Notes: a model not told the origin generated them from the sequence alone. A DNA stretch of 64,000 nt from Oxalicibacterium faecigallinarum (GCF_014635705.1 NZ_BMDI01000004.1:29325-93324), one strand, 5' to 3'; positions 42,395 through 52,122 are shown, counted from the first letter of the stretch. Program-made: numbers and translations.

Positions 42395-43753
42395 TTACTT
42401 CTTGTTTTTGACGGGCCGTTGCCAGCTATCGACCGTGATCTGCTTGGCGCGGGAAACCGTCAGCTTGTCGGCAGGCGCATCCTTGGTCAGGGTGGTGCCA
42501 GCGCCCAATGTAGCTCCTTTGCCGACGCGGATTGGTGCGATCAATTGTGTGGCGCTACCGACGAATACGTCGTCTTCGATGATGGTGCGTGACTTGTTCA
42601 CGCCATCGTAATTACAGGTGATGGTACCGGCACCGATATTGACTCGCGAACCTACGGTCGAGTCACCCACATAGGTCAGATGATTGGCCTTGCTGTGCGC
42701 GGCGATCTCGCTGTTTTTGACTTCCACAAAATTGCCGATATGGACGTCTTCCGCCAGCACGGTGCCCGGCCGCAGACGTGCGTAGGGACCGATGATGCAT
42801 TCCGCGCCGACGACGGCCTGTTCAAAATGCGAGTAGGGCCGAACGTGCGCTTGCGCACCGATGCGCGAGTTACTGATCACGCAATATGCATCAATCCGCA
42901 CGCCATCTGCCAGTACGACATCGCCTTCGAACACGCAACCGACATCGATGCTGACATCACGACCGCAGGTCAGCGTGCCACGAATATCGATGCGATTGGG
43001 GTCGGTCAGGGTGACGCCTTGCTCCAGTAGCTGACGGGCGAGATTGCGCTGATGTACGCGCTCCAGTTCTGCCAGTTGTACCTTGCTGTTGACGCCATGG
43101 GTTTCCCATTCGTGATCGGGTTGGGCCGATACGACGGGCACGCCATCCTTGACGGCAGCCGCCACGATGTCCGTGAGGTAGTACTCACCTTGCACGTTGT
43201 TGTTGGAGAGACTGGCGAGCCAGGTTTTGAGTGCAGCGGTAGGCGCCACCATGATGCCCGTGTTGACTTCGCGAATGGCTTTTTCGTGCTCGCTGGCATC
43301 CTTTTGCTCGACGATGGAAATGATCTTGTCGTCTTGGCGAACGATGCGGCCATAACCGGTTGGGTCGTTCAGGTTGACGGTCAGAATACCCAACTTTTCC
43401 TTGCCGGCCGTGTCCAACAAACGTTGCAGCGATGCAGCCGTTGACAGAGGCACATCGCCGTACAGGATCAGCGTCGGTACGCCGTCATCCAGTTGCGGCA
43501 CGGCTTGCGCAACGGCATGGCCGGTGCCCAGCTGCGGCTCCTGCTTGGCAAAGGACAGATCGGCGGCTTGCATGGATTGCGGCACCTGTTCACCGCCGTG
43601 ACCATAGATCACGCAAAGACGGGTTGGTGAAAGTTGTCGGGCGGTGTCGATCACATGAGCCAGCAGTGGTTTTCCAGCGAGCGGATGCAGTACTTTTGGC
43701 AGCGCCGATTGCATGCGCTTTCCCATGCCGGCGGCAAGAATAACAATGTTCAT
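42395..43753 (-). CDS. glmU: Bifunctional UDP-GlcNAc pyrophosphorylase / GlcN-1-P acetyltransferase
   Basis: GlmU acetylates glucosamine-1-phosphate and then couples it to UTP, giving UDP-GlcNAc. The 452-residue protein has the uridylyltransferase signature [24 protein letters not shown] at its N terminus, YGDVPL near residue 102, and a left-handed beta-helix from about 250 ([25 protein letters not shown]) with the acetyltransferase motif [20 protein letters not shown]. The ATG at 43753 gives the exact family start. With glmS it supplies cell-wall precursors. Confidence 0.97.
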   Translation of the reverse strand: MNIVILAAGMGKRMQSALPKVLHPLAGKPLLAHVIDTARQLSPTRLCVIYGHGGEQVPQSMQAADLSFAKQEPQLGTGHAVAQAVPQLDDGVPTLILYGDVPLSTAASLQRLLDTAGKEKLGILTVNLNDPTGYGRIVRQDDKIISIVEQKDASEHEKAIREVNTGIMVAPTAALKTWLASLSNNNVQGEYYLTDIVAAAVKDGVPVVSAQPDHEWETHGVNSKVQLAELERVHQRNLARQLLEQGVTLTDPNRIDIRGTLTCGRDVSIDVGCVFEGDVVLADGVRIDAYCVISNSRIGAQAHVRPYSHFEQAVVGAECIIGPYARLRPGTVLAEDVHIGNFVEVKNSEIAAHSKANHLTYVGDSTVGSRVNIGAGTITCNYDGVNKSRTIIEDDVFVGSATQLIAPIRVGKGATLGAGTTLTKDAPADKLTVSRAKQITVDSWQRPVKNKK

Positions 43754-43786
43754 AAAAGGCCATTGAAGAGAATGCAAAATACTATC

Positions 43787-44692
43787 ATGCGCATGCCTGT
43801 GCCTTCGTTGCAAAATGCGAGGCGAAATGCAGGAAGAATCTTTCTGGTCGTGGCGTTGCTCGCACTGCTGACCGCATGCAGCGCGGCGCGAATCGGCTTC
43901 AATAACGGCAGCACCGTATCGTACTGGTGGCTCAACAGCTACGTGGATTTCGACGGTGACCAAAAGCCGTGGGTCAAACAGCACATCAACGATCTGTTCG
44001 CGTGGCATCGCAAGACGCAGCTGCGTGGCTATGCCGAACTCGCTTCCAAGATCCAGCGACGCGATTTATCCACGGTGACGCGTGACGAACTGCTTGCTGA
44101 TTACGAAGATGGACGTACCCGTGTCCTGGCGTTCAGCGATCGTGCCGCACCGGAGCTGGCTGATCTTGCGCTGTCGCTGAGCAGCGAGCAAATCGGCAAT
44201 ATTGAAGAAAAGCTCGAAAAGAATAACGCCAAATTTCGCAAGGAATATCTGCAAGGCGGCAAGGAAAAACGTCAGGAATTCCGTTACAAGAAAATGATGA
44301 AGCAGGCCGAGTACTGGTTCGGCGGTTTCTCGCGCGAGCAGGAAGCGAAGTTGAGACAGCTCTCTGACGCACGTCCATTGAATAACGAACTGGTATTCGA
44401 CAATCGCGTGCAACGGCAAATGGCCCTGATCGATCTGCTGAAGAAAATCCACGCCCAACGCCCGTCGCATGAAGAAGTGGTACGCATGATCCGTAGCTAT
44501 GTGGCGTCCGCCAACGCACACTTCGGCAACAAGTCGCATCAGGCATTTTTTGAGTCCACCACCAATGCCAATGCTGCACTGGTTGCGGAGATGATGCATA
44601 TGGCAACGCCACAGCAGAAATCGCATTTCGTCAAAACCGTGCAGGACTGGATCACGGATTTCAACCGGCTTTCGGCAGAGGCGTCCTCCTGA
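43787..44692 (+). CDS. DUF6279-type lipoprotein
   Basis: A lipoprotein of about 300 residues. The signal peptide ([16 protein letters not shown]) ends in a lipobox with Cys. The mature domain starts [46 protein letters not shown], a pattern I associate with the DUF6279 family of proteobacterial lipoproteins, and is mostly helical and charged. Function unknown. ATGs at 43772, 43787 and 43793 are all possible; I give 43787. It diverges from glmU across only some 20-40 bases, so promoter elements must overlap. Confidence 0.78.
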   Translation: MRMPVPSLQNARRNAGRIFLVVALLALLTACSAARIGFNNGSTVSYWWLNSYVDFDGDQKPWVKQHINDLFAWHRKTQLRGYAELASKIQRRDLSTVTRDELLADYEDGRTRVLAFSDRAAPELADLALSLSSEQIGNIEEKLEKNNAKFRKEYLQGGKEKRQEFRYKKMMKQAEYWFGGFSREQEAKLRQLSDARPLNNELVFDNRVQRQMALIDLLKKIHAQRPSHEEVVRMIRSYVASANAHFGNKSHQAFFESTTNANAALVAEMMHMATPQQKSHFVKTVQDWITDFNRLSAEASS

Positions 44693-44710
44693 CAGATGGC
44701 GTGATCGGCA

Positions 44711-45322
44711 TTAATTCTGGTGAACCTTGCGCACGAATGTCTCACGCAATTGTTGACGCGTGTCGTCGACGGCAGTGTTCACAGCCTCTGCGCCGAATAC
44801 CAAACCTTGCAACAGGAAGAAATGCGCATCCTTGATGCCGATCGACGCCAGCGCGTAACGCAGATACGGCGTGAGAAAGTCGGCTTGCTTTGCCCGCTCC
44901 CCCGCATGAAAGCCTCCCGAACTGACCAGAACAAAGGTCGGCTTGTCCTTCATCAGACCGACCTTGCCTTCCGGCGTTGGCTTGAAGCTGCGATGAATCC
45001 GGATTACATGATCCAGCCATAACTTCAAAGTCGCCGGTACGGTGAAATTGTGCATGGGTGTCACGATGAACAAGGCATCGTGTTCTTCCAGTTCGCTGAT
45101 CAGTTGTTCCGAACATGCCAGTTCCTGCGCATCGTTGGGTGCATTGGCGGTGATCGCCAGCGCATAATCGCGCGTCAGTGGCGGAATCGGTGTCTTTACC
45201 AGATCACGATCGGTGATCTGCAGTTTCCCCTGTCCTGCCGATGCGATGATTTCCCGCGCCAGACGATAGCCGTGGCTGGCCTCGCTGTGCGGCCCGCAGT
45301 TCAACAGCAAAATGCGTGTCAT
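44711..45322 (-). CDS. Flavodoxin-like NAD(P)H oxidoreductase (azoreductase type)
   Basis: A 203-residue flavodoxin-fold protein of the FMN-dependent NADH-azoreductase/quinone reductase group: N-terminal FMN loop LLLNCGPHSEASHGYRLAREI, then VTPMHNFTVPATLKLWLDHVIRIHRSFK near residue 88 and LVSSGGFHAGERAKQADFLTPYLRYALASIGI. It probably reduces quinones or azo compounds with two electrons. Its start overlaps the stop of the GNAT gene by four bases, so it is the last gene of a coupled operon. Confidence 0.87.
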   Translation of the reverse strand: MTRILLLNCGPHSEASHGYRLAREIIASAGQGKLQITDRDLVKTPIPPLTRDYALAITANAPNDAQELACSEQLISELEEHDALFIVTPMHNFTVPATLKLWLDHVIRIHRSFKPTPEGKVGLMKDKPTFVLVSSGGFHAGERAKQADFLTPYLRYALASIGIKDAHFFLLQGLVFGAEAVNTAVDDTRQQLRETFVRKVHQN

Positions 45323-45798
45323 GTTCGATCCTGTAAGAGTGGTTCCACAAAGTGCATGCCGCGTGCCAGCAGGCCCTGACGGAAATAGAAGCGTTGTGCC
45401 AGTGCCATGTGCAATCCCGTGTCGAGTACAAGGTGTCTGCACTGAAGATCGACCGCCCTTTGCCGCACGGCTTGCAGCAGCCGCTCACCCAGGCCGCTAC
45501 GTTGTTGTGACGCGGTCACGACCAGATCGTCGACATAGATGAAGCGGTCGTACAGCAAATTATCCTGCAGTCGATAGCCCGCCAGCCCGACAATTGCATC
45601 GTCCTGCCATGCTGCCAGCAGACGATAGCCTTGCGTCTGCTGGTGTGCAAGCCGGACGATGTAGGCAGCGGGATCCTGCAGATGCGGGCGGAGTTCGCGC
45701 ATCACGGCAAAGGATGCGGCCAGTTCCGTATCGTTCTCGATGTGTCGCAGTACGATCTGCGGCATGCCTTTCTCCAGCAACGGTAGAGGTTGGCTCAT
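45319..45798 (-). CDS. GNAT-family N-acetyltransferase
   Basis: A 159-residue GNAT protein. The acetyl-CoA site reads IYVDDLVVTASQQRSGLGERLLQAVRQRA near residue 90-115 with the QRSGLGE pyrophosphate loop, and the last strand is HFVEPLL. The substrate is unknown. It overlaps both neighbours by four bases, upstream with the NAD(P)-binding protein and downstream with the azoreductase-like gene, so it is translated as part of that operon. Confidence 0.88.
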   Translation of the reverse strand: MSQPLPLLEKGMPQIVLRHIENDTELAASFAVMRELRPHLQDPAAYIVRLAHQQTQGYRLLAAWQDDAIVGLAGYRLQDNLLYDRFIYVDDLVVTASQQRSGLGERLLQAVRQRAVDLQCRHLVLDTGLHMALAQRFYFRQGLLARGMHFVEPLLQDRT

Positions 45799-46550
45799 GT
45801 CGCAGCCTGCGATTTGGTAAACCATGCATCAAAGCGCGTTGTGCCAAGACTTGCCTTGCCGTCAGGTGTCAGCGACTGATCGCTGATCTGCATGCCGAAG
45901 TAGCCGGCTTCGTCATCGGCTATGACGGTACGCGGATCATTGCATTTCGCCAGATACGTTTGCATCAAAGATGCGAGCCTGAATTTCTCTGGTCCAGCCG
46001 CGTCGATGGTGGCATTGAGCGGTTGTGCCAGCGCGGTATCAGACACGATCATGGCGATATCGTCGGCAGCGATCGGTTGTAGTTGCGCGGTGGTCAGGCG
46101 GACCTCGTTATCGACCGTTCCATACTGCGCGATCCCATCAAGGAATTCAAAAAACTGGGTAGAACGCACGATGGTGTACGGAATGCCGGATGCCTTGATC
46201 AAGTTTTCCTGTGCCATCTTGGCACGGAAGTACCCGCTGCCAAGCATGCGGTCGGTACCGACGATGGATAACGCAATGTGATGCCGGACACCTGCACGGG
46301 CTTCCGCCGCGAGCAGATGACGCCCCGATGTTTCGAAGAAATCAAGCACGGCCTGATCGTCGAACGATGGGGCATTGCTGGCATCGATCACGACCTGTGC
46401 GCCGTTGAGCGCGTCGGCGAGGCCTTCACCCGTCACCGTGTTGATGCCGGTACGCGGTGAGCCGGCAACGACTTCGTAACCGAGTTGGCGCAGATTCTTG
46501 ACGACTTTCGAGCCGATCAGGCCATTGCCGCCGATGACGAGGATTTTCAT
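45795..46550 (-). CDS. NmrA-like NAD(P)-binding protein
   Basis: A 251-residue atypical SDR. The N-terminal nucleotide motif is VIGGNGLIGSKVV, followed by GVRHHIALSIVGTDRM and the NmrA-type SGIPYTIVRSTQFFEFLDGIA. Such proteins act as NAD(P) sensors or quinone oxidoreductases. It lies second in a minus-strand operon after the AhpD-like gene, with four-base overlap to the GNAT gene. AGGTCTTCC precedes the ATG at 46550, an indifferent ribosome site. Confidence 0.88.
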   Translation of the reverse strand: MKILVIGGNGLIGSKVVKNLRQLGYEVVAGSPRTGINTVTGEGLADALNGAQVVIDASNAPSFDDQAVLDFFETSGRHLLAAEARAGVRHHIALSIVGTDRMLGSGYFRAKMAQENLIKASGIPYTIVRSTQFFEFLDGIAQYGTVDNEVRLTTAQLQPIAADDIAMIVSDTALAQPLNATIDAAGPEKFRLASLMQTYLAKCNDPRTVIADDEAGYFGMQISDQSLTPDGKASLGTTRFDAWFTKSQAAT

Positions 46551-46582
46551 GGAAGACCTTTTGTCGTGTGAATGGTGGCGGC

Positions 46583-47020
46583 TTATTCCGGCATTTTGCG
46601 GAAGGCGATCGCAAAGCGGTTCCAGCTGTTGATGGAGGTGATCACCGCTGTCAGTTCCATCAGTTCGGCATCGGTAAAGTGGGGACGGACTGCTTCCCAG
46701 ACGGCGTCGGGCACGTGATTGTGCGAAACCAGTGTCAGCGATTCCGTCCACTCCAGTGCCGCACGTTCACGTTCCGAGAAGAAAGGGGCTTCGCGCCATG
46801 CCGCAACGGTGGCGAGGCGACGCGCGGATTCGCCCGCCTTGGTGGCTTCGCTCACGTGCATATCGAGGCAGAACGCGCAGCCATTGATTTGTGACGCACG
46901 CAGACGAACCAGTTCCTTGAGCAGGATGTCCAGAGAACCTTTGGCAATCTGATGTTCGACACCCATCAGTACTTTCATGATGGCTGGGTCGGCGTTGTAG
47001 AAATCGAAGCGAGGTTGCAT
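46583..47020 (-). CDS. Carboxymuconolactone decarboxylase/AhpD-family protein
   Basis: A 145-residue alkylhydroperoxidase D-like protein. The active motif is INGCAFCLDMH near residue 46-56, with CxxC and His, preceded by LLKELVRLRAS. Such proteins reduce peroxides or act as thiol relay partners. AAGGAGATTCAC precedes the ATG at 47020. It is the first gene of the operon 47020-44711 and diverges from a MocR regulator, which suggests that this regulator controls the four genes. Confidence 0.9.
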   Translation of the reverse strand: MQPRFDFYNADPAIMKVLMGVEHQIAKGSLDILLKELVRLRASQINGCAFCLDMHVSEATKAGESARRLATVAAWREAPFFSERERAALEWTESLTLVSHNHVPDAVWEAVRPHFTDAELMELTAVITSINSWNRFAIAFRKMPE

Positions 47021-47134
47021 GTGAATCTCCTTGGTGGGCACATCAATCGAAAAGAAGTGGTGTTGCGTTGATGGGTAGTATGCGAATATCTTGGCCGTGT
47101 CAGAAGAGCCAAGAAATGCAAAAAGGACTAGGCC

Positions 47135-48571
47135 ATGAAAAAAACTGCCGTTCGTTCTGCCGTGCCGGATCTGCAGATTGATCGGGCGTTGAACGCGCCG
47201 ATGTATCTGCAAATTTGTCAGCGCTTCAAGAAGGCGATCGAACAGGGTCATTTGCGCGCCGGCGATCGTGTACCGGCAGTGCGGGCATTGGCCACCGAGT
47301 TGAATCTGGCGCGTGGCACCGTGGATATGGCCTATCGCATCCTGACGGACGAAGGCTATTTTCAGGTGCGTGGCGCGGCAGGAACGGTGGTGTCACCAAC
47401 GTTGCCGCAGGCGGTTGTCAGCAAGCCGCAAGTTGATATTCCCAAGCCATCGTCTGCGGTGATCGTGGACCATGATGGCAAGGCACCGAAACCGTTGCAG
47501 CTCGGGCTGCCTGCACTGGATGCGTTTCCGCGCAAGGTATGGAATCGACTGGTCACGCATCGCTTGCGTGGCAGCGAGCCGATGCGTCTTGGGTATCCCA
47601 ACCCGCAGGGTTTTGAGGAATTGCGTGAACGTATCGCGACCTATCTGGGCGTATCGCGTGGCGTGACCTGCGTGCCAGAGCAGGTATTCATCACGACGGG
47701 GCTGCGTACGACGCTCGAGCTGACGCTGAGCAGTCTTTCCAGTCCCGGCGATGCCTTCTGGTTTGAAGATCCGGGCTACATTCGGGCGCGTCCGTTTTTA
47801 CAGAACGCCGCCGTCGAGGTCGTGCCCGTGCCGGTAGATGAGCATGGCCTGATGGTGGATGAAGGGCGGCGCTTGAGTCCTTATGCCCGGTTTGCGATGG
47901 TGACACCATCGCATCAGAGTCCGCTGGGCGTCACATTGTCACTGGAGCGTCGCATGGCGTTGCTGGATTGGGCCAGCAACGCAGGCGGCTGGATCATCGA
48001 GGATGATTACGACAGCGAGTTCCGTTATCAGGGACGGCCTTTGCCTGCGTTGAAAAGTCTCGACAAGAATGATCGCGTGATCTACGCCGGCACCTTCAGC
48101 AAGGTGATGTTTCCGGGGCTGCGGCTGGCCTATGCGGTGGCGCCGCTCAGTGCCGTGGCGCGCTTTCAGGCGGTGTCGTCGAATCTGAACGCAGGTTGTC
48201 CATATCTGTTGCAGGCCAGCGTGGCCGATTTCATGGCGGAGGGGCATTTCCCGCGCCACCTGAAAAAGATGCGGCAACTGTATGCGCAACGCCGCGCCGT
48301 GATGCAACAGGTATTTCAAAAGACGCTGGGAGATCGTGTCCGTATCGATTTGCAGCCCGGAGGCTTGCACGTGCTGGCCAAACTTGCCGAAAGTGAGAAC
48401 GATATCGCGCTGGCAGCGCAGGCACGTGACGCCGGACTGGCAGTCCATCCGCTATCCCGCTGGTACATCAATGCAAAGCCGCGTCAGGGATTGATGATGG
48501 GCTTCGCCAATGTGCCGGATGAAAAGGAAGCCTTGCGTCTGGCAAGACTGCTGAAACGGGCGTTAGGCTGA
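47135..48571 (+). CDS. MocR-family (GntR/aminotransferase) regulator, PdxR type
   Basis: A 478-residue fusion of a GntR winged helix (about 15-85, PMYLQICQRFKKAIEQGHLRAGDRVPAVRALATELNLARGTVDMAYRIL) and a fold-type I aminotransferase domain (about 120-475). The PLP lysine lies in YAGTFSKVMFPGLRLAY, and the aspartate in IIEDDYDSEFRY. PdxR members of this class sense pyridoxal phosphate and control pdxST; other MocR proteins control diverse genes. Here no pdx gene is close, and the divergent operon encodes redox proteins, which are its likely targets. Confidence 0.92.
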   Translation: MKKTAVRSAVPDLQIDRALNAPMYLQICQRFKKAIEQGHLRAGDRVPAVRALATELNLARGTVDMAYRILTDEGYFQVRGAAGTVVSPTLPQAVVSKPQVDIPKPSSAVIVDHDGKAPKPLQLGLPALDAFPRKVWNRLVTHRLRGSEPMRLGYPNPQGFEELRERIATYLGVSRGVTCVPEQVFITTGLRTTLELTLSSLSSPGDAFWFEDPGYIRARPFLQNAAVEVVPVPVDEHGLMVDEGRRLSPYARFAMVTPSHQSPLGVTLSLERRMALLDWASNAGGWIIEDDYDSEFRYQGRPLPALKSLDKNDRVIYAGTFSKVMFPGLRLAYAVAPLSAVARFQAVSSNLNAGCPYLLQASVADFMAEGHFPRHLKKMRQLYAQRRAVMQQVFQKTLGDRVRIDLQPGGLHVLAKLAESENDIALAAQARDAGLAVHPLSRWYINAKPRQGLMMGFANVPDEKEALRLARLLKRALG

Positions 48572-48642
48572 CGCAGACATCCCGTGGCTTCCCGCCAGCG
48601 TCATGCAGCAGGAAGCAAGCATGGAAGCGTCTGGGGAGAGAA

Positions 48643-50994
48643 TTACAGATAGCGTGCCCAGCGTATGCGCATCGGTTGTGCCGGGGTAGTGGTGCCGCAA
48701 CTGGTACCGGGCTGGAATCCCTGATCGGCGGTCAGCTTGGAAGTGTCAACCTTGATACCGCCTGCGGTGATGGTGGTAGCGCTGGTTGCGTTACTACCGA
48801 CGGTGAGGGCGCCATTAATGGTGGTTAGTGACCCGCTCGTGCTCAAGGCGCCGCCAAGAATCACGCTGCCTGTGATCGTCCAGCCACTGGATGTCATGCC
48901 CTGATTGCTGCCGACGGCAACATTGGCGAGTGGCAAGCCTCTATGCACGGTGCCGGCTGAATCCGTCCATGTGGCGAGCGTGCTTGGCGTCGTGGTCTTG
49001 TTGCACAGATTGCTGGGATAGAAGTTGCCATCGCAGACTGCACTCAGTGGATTGGCGAGATTGGGCGCAACCAGAGGACCGTGACCCGAACTGGTCAGCG
49101 TGACTGCACCGGTTGCAAGAAAGGTGTTGTACAGCGTTTGCGAGCCACTGACACCATTGATGCGGAGCGGACCTTCGAAGAAGGCGATCCCCGGCGGGAA
49201 TTTGGTAATGCCGGTCAGGTCCCAGCCGCTGGACGTGGTCGCATTGCGGAAGCAGGCCAGTGCGTCGTTATACATGTTGCTGGCTGACTGGTTGTTGCAC
49301 GCCATGAAATCCATGCCGCTGATCTGGCGTAGTTGTGGCGAAACCGTAGGCAAAGGCAAATCGACAGTCTTCAGATTGATATCAGTTCTATCGATCGCTG
49401 TCCCGGATGACGTCTTGACGTTCTGAATCGTGAGTCGCGGATTGCCACTGGAATCAAAGAAGAAAATGTAGTTGGCCAGCGGCTTGTAGCTCGTGACATC
49501 GATACTGTCCGTGCGGGTGTCGCAGAACGGCGCGCCTGGTAGTCCCGGCGTGGTGTTGGCCTGACTGATCAACACGTTTGGTCGCGTTCCCGACAGGGCG
49601 GTTTTGCCACTGCCATAAAAGATGGTGCCCGCCAGACGGCCGGTTCCCGAGACTTCCGGGAAGTTCCAGCAGTTCGTGGCCGAGCTGCAACCGCCTGATG
49701 GTGCCCACATTTCATTACCGCCCGTCAGATTGGTAATGTTGCCTGTAACGATTTTGAAATTGCCGGCGGCAAGTACATTGGTATAGGTGCCACTGTAGCC
49801 CTGCACGTTCACACCATAACCCCAGAGTTGAGCCACGGTCAGCGTGTAGATATCAACGCTGCCGCCCGCGATCGAGGTGGATTGCAGGCGGAACGCATCC
49901 GGTGCGGCGGACGTGCCGGCCGTATTGACCTTGGTTGATGCGGCCAGTGCCCCGCTGACTGCACCGGTGTCGCTGTTGATGCTGACCTTGGTCATGTCGA
50001 TCAGATGTTGTGCACCATCTGTCATGGTGATGAGCAACTTGCCGGTGTTCCATGGGACGACAAAGCCTGTCACCCACGGAAGGGAAGGTCCTGCCCCTGC
50101 TGTCAGCAGGCGGCCGCCGACTGGTGCCGTGCCTACCGTTGCACCACTGACGACGACATTGCTGAGATAAGCGCCGGCCTTGATGGCTGCATACGTGCCG
50201 TTGCCGCTATTGCCGATGTTGACCGCACGTGCCCACAGTGTTGCATTGGTTGGCGTGGACATGCTGTTGATGGTGATGGTGCCGTTCTGAGAGCTCAGTG
50301 TGGCGTTCGCATCGATGCCGCCGCCGCTCAGCGTAATGTCACCTTTGGTGCAGCCCGAAATGATGGCTTGCGATGCATTGGCGATGGTCAGGTTGCCATC
50401 AACGGCAATATCGGCATAGTTTTCGCCACTGACGAATGCACTTTCGCCACCGGAAATATTGACGCTGCCGCGAAAGACGGTTGACGCTTTGGGTTGTGCG
50501 CCACATGTGCCTGCTGCGCCGCCACTTGAGCCGCCGGAGCCTGTGCCTGTTCCGGTCCCTGGGCCATAGACAACCGCGAGTGTGGAAGTGGCTTCGGCGC
50601 GGGAACCACTGGCGGTTGTGCCCGTGATATTAAAGGTCAGGCTTTGTTCCGTGTTATTGACAGCGGCTAACGTTGCCGTAATGCCGGCCACGCCGTTGCC
50701 CGAAAAATTCAACTGTGTGCCAATAATTTTGGCGCGCAAGTTGGTCATCTGTGTCGCATTCAGGCTTTGCAGATACTGCAGCACGATTTCGGCGCCGGTC
50801 CATGCTTTGGCTTGCGCCTGCGCCTGCGCATGCGAACTGATGTCCTGCGACTGATTGCCGCGGATGTAGGCGACGGTGCCGAGCACGGCAGCGGTCAGCC
50901 CCAGTCCGACCAGAAGCATGATCAGAACAGTCGCGATGCCACGCATGCGACGCGCGGCAGATGCACGACGAAATCTTGTTAGAGGCGGACGCAT
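48643..50994 (-). CDS. Giant PilX-like minor pilin with beta-rich body
   Basis: A 783-residue protein. Residues 1-60 are a type IV pilin N terminus with cleavage after RRMRG, then IATVLIMLLVGLGLTAAVLG; position 5 of the mature chain is not Glu. The remainder is exported and rich in Gly, Ser, Thr, Ala and Asn, with short beta-type repeats (GDITLSGGGIDANATLSSQNGTITIN) like a beta-helix. Paired cysteines (SGCTKG, PFCDTR, MACNN, VCDGN, NLCN, SCGT) suggest disulfides. It is the last gene of a minor pilin operon. I infer a pilus-tip component or adhesin in the place of PilX; typical PilX is about 150-200 residues. Sequence-specific function unknown. Confidence 0.8.
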   Translation of the reverse strand: MRPPLTRFRRASAARRMRGIATVLIMLLVGLGLTAAVLGTVAYIRGNQSQDISSHAQAQAQAKAWTGAEIVLQYLQSLNATQMTNLRAKIIGTQLNFSGNGVAGITATLAAVNNTEQSLTFNITGTTASGSRAEATSTLAVVYGPGTGTGTGSGGSSGGAAGTCGAQPKASTVFRGSVNISGGESAFVSGENYADIAVDGNLTIANASQAIISGCTKGDITLSGGGIDANATLSSQNGTITINSMSTPTNATLWARAVNIGNSGNGTYAAIKAGAYLSNVVVSGATVGTAPVGGRLLTAGAGPSLPWVTGFVVPWNTGKLLITMTDGAQHLIDMTKVSINSDTGAVSGALAASTKVNTAGTSAAPDAFRLQSTSIAGGSVDIYTLTVAQLWGYGVNVQGYSGTYTNVLAAGNFKIVTGNITNLTGGNEMWAPSGGCSSATNCWNFPEVSGTGRLAGTIFYGSGKTALSGTRPNVLISQANTTPGLPGAPFCDTRTDSIDVTSYKPLANYIFFFDSSGNPRLTIQNVKTSSGTAIDRTDINLKTVDLPLPTVSPQLRQISGMDFMACNNQSASNMYNDALACFRNATTSSGWDLTGITKFPPGIAFFEGPLRINGVSGSQTLYNTFLATGAVTLTSSGHGPLVAPNLANPLSAVCDGNFYPSNLCNKTTTPSTLATWTDSAGTVHRGLPLANVAVGSNQGMTSSGWTITGSVILGGALSTSGSLTTINGALTVGSNATSATTITAGGIKVDTSKLTADQGFQPGTSCGTTTPAQPMRIRWARYL

Positions 50995-51004
50995 GAAAAG
51001 CTCC

Positions 51005-51661
51005 TCAGGCGGAGAAATTGATCAGACACTGACTTGCGCTCAAGGCGACGCCATTACTGTTATTGGCGCTGAACGTGACCCGAAGCGTGCCTTCATTGGT
51101 CGTAATGCCGAATGGCTGGCAGTTGACGGTTTCCAGCCGGATCGTCACTGGCGTGGCGGGCGTATCCGACAACAGGCTGTTGGTCCATGTCAGGCTGCTC
51201 CACGCTGCCGCATTTGTACAATTGACCGGCCCCAGTTTGCGCAGGCCGCCAGTGAGCGGCGCCAGAATGCCGGAACAGCGTACCGTGCCGGTGATGTTTT
51301 CCGCCCAGATAAGAGCGTACGGCACGCCTGCGGTCAATGCAGTGCCTGCACTGATGGCTGTGCCCGACAATGTTGTGCCACTGATGGTTGCGTTGCGTAG
51401 CCAGACCAGATGCGTGCCCGCTGTGGGCGTCGTAATGCCAAAGCCCGCATCCTGCAATGACAGTCCCGCCGACAGGAAGGAAGAGGTGCGCTGCGCATCT
51501 GACAGGACATCTTGTCGCGCTGTCGCCGTGCGTTTTGCCGTGTTCTGAAACAGTGCCAGGGCGCCAACCACCACAATCATCGAGATGACCAGACCGATCA
51601 TCAGGCTGATGAGAGAGACACCTCGCTGCCGGGCAAAAGAAGGTGTACGCATGATGGTCAT
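51005..51661 (-). CDS. PilW-like minor pilin
   Basis: A 218-residue type IV pilin-like protein. Prepilin cleavage follows ARQRG, then VSLISLMIGLVISMIVVVGALALF. The usual Glu at mature position 5 is Ser, as in tip-located GspK-type pseudopilins that lack it. The body is beta-rich with Cys pairs (VRCSG, VNCTN, VNCQP, SQCLI). It overlaps pilV by four bases and precedes the giant PilX-like gene by about 10 bases. The name rests on operon position and the N-terminal form. Confidence 0.8.
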   Translation of the reverse strand: MTIMRTPSFARQRGVSLISLMIGLVISMIVVVGALALFQNTAKRTATARQDVLSDAQRTSSFLSAGLSLQDAGFGITTPTAGTHLVWLRNATISGTTLSGTAISAGTALTAGVPYALIWAENITGTVRCSGILAPLTGGLRKLGPVNCTNAAAWSSLTWTNSLLSDTPATPVTIRLETVNCQPFGITTNEGTLRVTFSANNSNGVALSASQCLINFSA

Positions 51662-52122
51662 TGACTCAAGGTGACAACGCCCGGTCCGAGTACGGATTCT
51701 GCAGTGGGCGTGGATAGCTGCATCCGGGTGATGATGGATACATTGCTCGTGGGGAAGCTGGTGTCTATTCCGCCGGCGCTATTTCTTACTGAAACTGTAA
51801 TGGTTTCCGGCGTGCAGTTTGTAGGTGCTGGAATGTTTAGGGCTGGGATTGGATGAGAACCATCAGCGAGCGTGGGATTGATGGTGAATCCGCTGCCAGT
51901 GCAGAGTGTCTTGATTCCAGTTTTTTCCATGGCATTGCGCATTTCCGATAAAACAATGCCATGCGTTGCCGCATAACGTTGTGCATTCATGGCGCGTCCG
52001 GCAGCATAAGCAAGGCCGAGCCCTAGAACGGCAATTAGTAGCATGCCGACCAACGCCTCTAGCAAGGCGTCGCCTTGCTGGTTATTTTTTGGCGCGTTAA
52101 TAAAGTATGACTTCTTCGTCAT
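51658..52122 (-). CDS. PilV-like minor pilin
   Basis: A 154-residue pilin-like protein. Cleavage is expected at NQQG/DALLEALVGMLLIAVLGLGLAYA, and the Glu at position 5 is present. The body has two Cys (LCTGSG, NCTPE). PilV-type pilins join the minor-pilin complex that primes pilus assembly. It overlaps fimT by 26 bases and pilW by four bases, so it is coupled to both. Confidence 0.83.
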   Translation of the reverse strand: MTKKSYFINAPKNNQQGDALLEALVGMLLIAVLGLGLAYAAGRAMNAQRYAATHGIVLSEMRNAMEKTGIKTLCTGSGFTINPTLADGSHPIPALNIPAPTNCTPETITVSVRNSAGGIDTSFPTSNVSIITRMQLSTPTAESVLGPGVVTLSQ

